Shown: in pieces, positions 5,723 to 7,228 of the stretch
How positions within the stretch are numbered: the stretch's first letter is position 1
Layout: each line of letters opens with the position of its first letter
NCBI GenBank assembly: GCA_947311285.1
Contig: CAMZKS010000014.1
Coordinates: 1-7,228 of the forward strand
Direction: 5' to 3'
DNA from: an uncultured bacterium
GTDB taxonomy: Bacteria; Patescibacteriota; Gracilibacteria; UBA4473
Length of the DNA: 7,228 bases
The notes under the pieces: model-generated
What the model saw: only the letters and a program-made list of their open reading frames with translations
The model's database searches: none
Told to the model about the DNA's origin: nothing
Made by a program: the position numbers and the translations under genes

Positions 5723-7135
5723 CTAACCCACACTTCCTTCCATCTCCAACTCAATCAATCTATTAAGCTCGCCGGCATATTCAAGCGGAAGGGTTTTAAC
5801 AATCTCATCTAAGAAGCCGTTAACAATCATCCCTTTAGCGGTTTCTTCATCGATACCACGAGATTCAAAATAAAGTAACACTTCATCTGAAATTTTACCG
5901 GCACTAGCTTCATGGTTTATTTGGGCGGTGTCATTCTCACATTTAATAAGCGGAATAGTGTCTGAAACCGAACCTAAATTGTCCAACATTAAGGCGTCAC
6001 ACTCCACGGCCACCATGGCGCGATCCGCACTGGCTTTAATATCTAATACGCCACGGTAAGTAGAAATACCGCCACCTTTACTTAAGCTTTTAGAAATCAC
6101 TGTTGCCCGGCAATCTTTACCAATAATGGTAATTTTAGCACCGGTGTCTTGGTTTTGGTTTGCATTAGCAAAAGCGACTCCCAAGTGATCCGCCCGAGCA
6201 TTGTCACCCACTAAAATTGAAGCTGGGTAAAGCATGGTGGTACCAGAACCTAAGTTACCTCCAATCCATTCCATTCGAGCGTTATCCTTAACAATTGCTC
6301 GTTTAGTATTAAGATTGTAAGTGTCTTGGCTCCAGTTCTCAACCGAGCTATATCTCGCTCTAGCCCCTTTGGCGACAAATACTTCTACGCCACCGGCATG
6401 CAGTGAGTTTTCTCCGAATTTTGGAGCGCTACAACCTTCAATGTACTCAACTGAAGCATTTTCTTCGACCACAATTAGGGTGTGTTCAAACTGGCCGCCA
6501 TTTTTAGCATTCATTCGAAAATAAGCTTGGAGTGGTTGGGTAATAGTAACGCCTTTTGGTACATATAAAAACGTGCCACCAGAAAAAATGGCATAATGTA
6601 GGGCGGAAAACTTATGATCATTAATAGGAATACACTTGGTAAAATATTTTTTTACTAAGTCAGGATGTTTTTGAATTGCTACATCAAAGTCTTCAAAAAT
6701 CACACCTTGGCACGTCCATTCATGTTTTAGATTGTGATAGACGGTTTCACTATCATATTGCGCGCCAACTCCGGCTAAAACAGCGCGTTCCGCTTCAGGG
6801 ATTTTGAGTCGTTCAAACGTTCGTTTAATTTCATCGGGGACATCGTCCCATGATTTTTGGTTTTTGTTGCCATCGGCCGAAGTGAAGAATCGAATATGGT
6901 CTAAATCTAAACCACTTAAGTCTGGGCCCCAAGAGGGTAAAGGTCTTGCTTGAAACTCGGCAAAGGCTTTTAGACGAATATCTAGCACCCAATCAGGCTC
7001 GTTTTTTTCGTCAGAGATTTGACGAATAAGTTTTTCGCTTAAACCTTTTTCATAGTTATCTATGTAACTTTGGTCATCAGCACGATCTAAATCGTCACGA
7101 GTAATCTCATCAAAAGCCACAGCAGAATCGCTCAT
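5723..7135 (-). CDS. sufB: Fe-S cluster assembly scaffold protein SufB
   Basis: SufB is the scaffold subunit of the SufBCD complex, on which iron-sulfur clusters are built in the cytoplasm from sulfide supplied by SufS with SufU or SufE. The 470 residues are normal length (E. coli 495). The N-terminal helical part includes KPDW-like EPDWVLDIRLKAF (46-58) and a GAQYDSE segment (124-130). The beta-helix core contains YVPKGV (191-196), GQFEHTLIVVEENASVEY, YIEGCSAP with Cys235 (equivalent to E. coli Cys254), DTGAKITIIGKD and SKGGGISTYRG (352-362). Cys379 in the VECDAL motif matches E. coli Cys405, the key cluster/sulfur residue, and His408-Glu409 in NHEAS match His433-Glu434. The C-terminus ends EMEGSVG, as is typical, and the stop is TAG. 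The ATG has no Shine-Dalgarno-like sequence. SufC, the ATPase partner, is not in the window. Confidence 0.97.
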   Translation of the reverse strand: MSDSAVAFDEITRDDLDRADDQSYIDNYEKGLSEKLIRQISDEKNEPDWVLDIRLKAFAEFQARPLPSWGPDLSGLDLDHIRFFTSADGNKNQKSWDDVPDEIKRTFERLKIPEAERAVLAGVGAQYDSETVYHNLKHEWTCQGVIFEDFDVAIQKHPDLVKKYFTKCIPINDHKFSALHYAIFSGGTFLYVPKGVTITQPLQAYFRMNAKNGGQFEHTLIVVEENASVEYIEGCSAPKFGENSLHAGGVEVFVAKGARARYSSVENWSQDTYNLNTKRAIVKDNARMEWIGGNLGSGTTMLYPASILVGDNARADHLGVAFANANQNQDTGAKITIIGKDCRATVISKSLSKGGGISTYRGVLDIKASADRAMVAVECDALMLDNLGSVSDTIPLIKCENDTAQINHEASAGKISDEVLLYFESRGIDEETAKGMIVNGFLDEIVKTLPLEYAGELNRLIELEMEGSVG

Positions 7136-7139
7136 AGTT

Positions 7140-7228
7140 TTATAAGGTGTTAGGCAATAAATTGTTTACGAAGCGTAGGTGAATATTTTTTTCTTTATTA
7201 ATTTGGATAATAAACTCTCGGGTAACAG
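7140..7228 (-). CDS. Possible C-terminal end of an off-window gene upstream of sufB
   Basis: One minus-strand frame is open from the right edge for 28 codons and ends with TAA at 7140-7142, only 4 bases before the sufB ATG. The peptide ends NNLLPNTL and is hydrophilic; I do not recognise it, and it does not look like the end of SufC. The close spacing is what an operon neighbour would give, but 28 codons is too short to prove coding, and another frame stays open for 20 codons. The stretch may instead be untranslated leader for sufB. Confidence 0.3.
   Translation of the reverse strand, partial: VTREFIIQINKEKNIHLRFVNNLLPNTL

Overview
The window reads as a piece of a bacterial chromosome of moderately low GC content with very tight gene packing. 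I favour a member of the Candidate Phyla Radiation (Patescibacteria). The basis is recall, not a search: the class B penicillin-binding protein has the long acidic insertion before its SxxK motif and the VDEFKIGN / SLNTG / LDFGF wording I associate with that group, and the 81-residue membrane protein has a layout I also associate with it. There is no rRNA or marker gene to confirm this. All reading frames work with UGA as a stop or unused, so recoding of UGA (as in Gracilibacteria) is not supported.

Layout. Positions 3-1679 (+) hold the C-terminal ~560 residues of a class B penicillin-binding protein whose N-terminus lies off the left edge. Positions 1680-1777 form the gap between convergent genes and carry a 74-bp imperfect inverted-repeat element that probably acts as a bidirectional terminator. 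From 7228 down to 1778 every gene is on the minus strand with gaps of 4-94 bases, so they look like one transcription unit or two. In transcription order these are: a possible C-terminal scrap of an off-window gene, full-length SufB, an 81-residue two-helix membrane protein, an unrecognised 278-residue four-helix membrane protein, a very short SufD-like protein, an MscS mechanosensitive channel, a minimal 102-residue DNA alkyltransferase-type protein, and a D-2-hydroxyacid dehydrogenase.

How the genes work together. SufB and the SufD-like protein would form the scaffold of a SUF iron-sulfur cluster assembly complex. Their usual partners SufC, SufS and SufU are not in the window. The two membrane proteins sit between sufB and sufD, an uncommon place. 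MscS (osmotic release), the alkyltransferase (alkylation damage) and the dehydrogenase have no obvious pathway link with SUF beyond a loose stress theme, so the cluster may simply reflect genome compaction. The penicillin-binding protein belongs to a separate, convergent cell-wall unit.

The most interesting points are the mini-SufD that keeps the conserved histidine while lacking about half of a normal SufD, the uncharacterised membrane pair inside the suf locus, the inverted-repeat element at 1690-1763, and the absence of Shine-Dalgarno-like sequences before all seven minus-strand starts. No tRNA, rRNA, CRISPR array, insertion sequence or gene-free stretch over 300 bases was seen.
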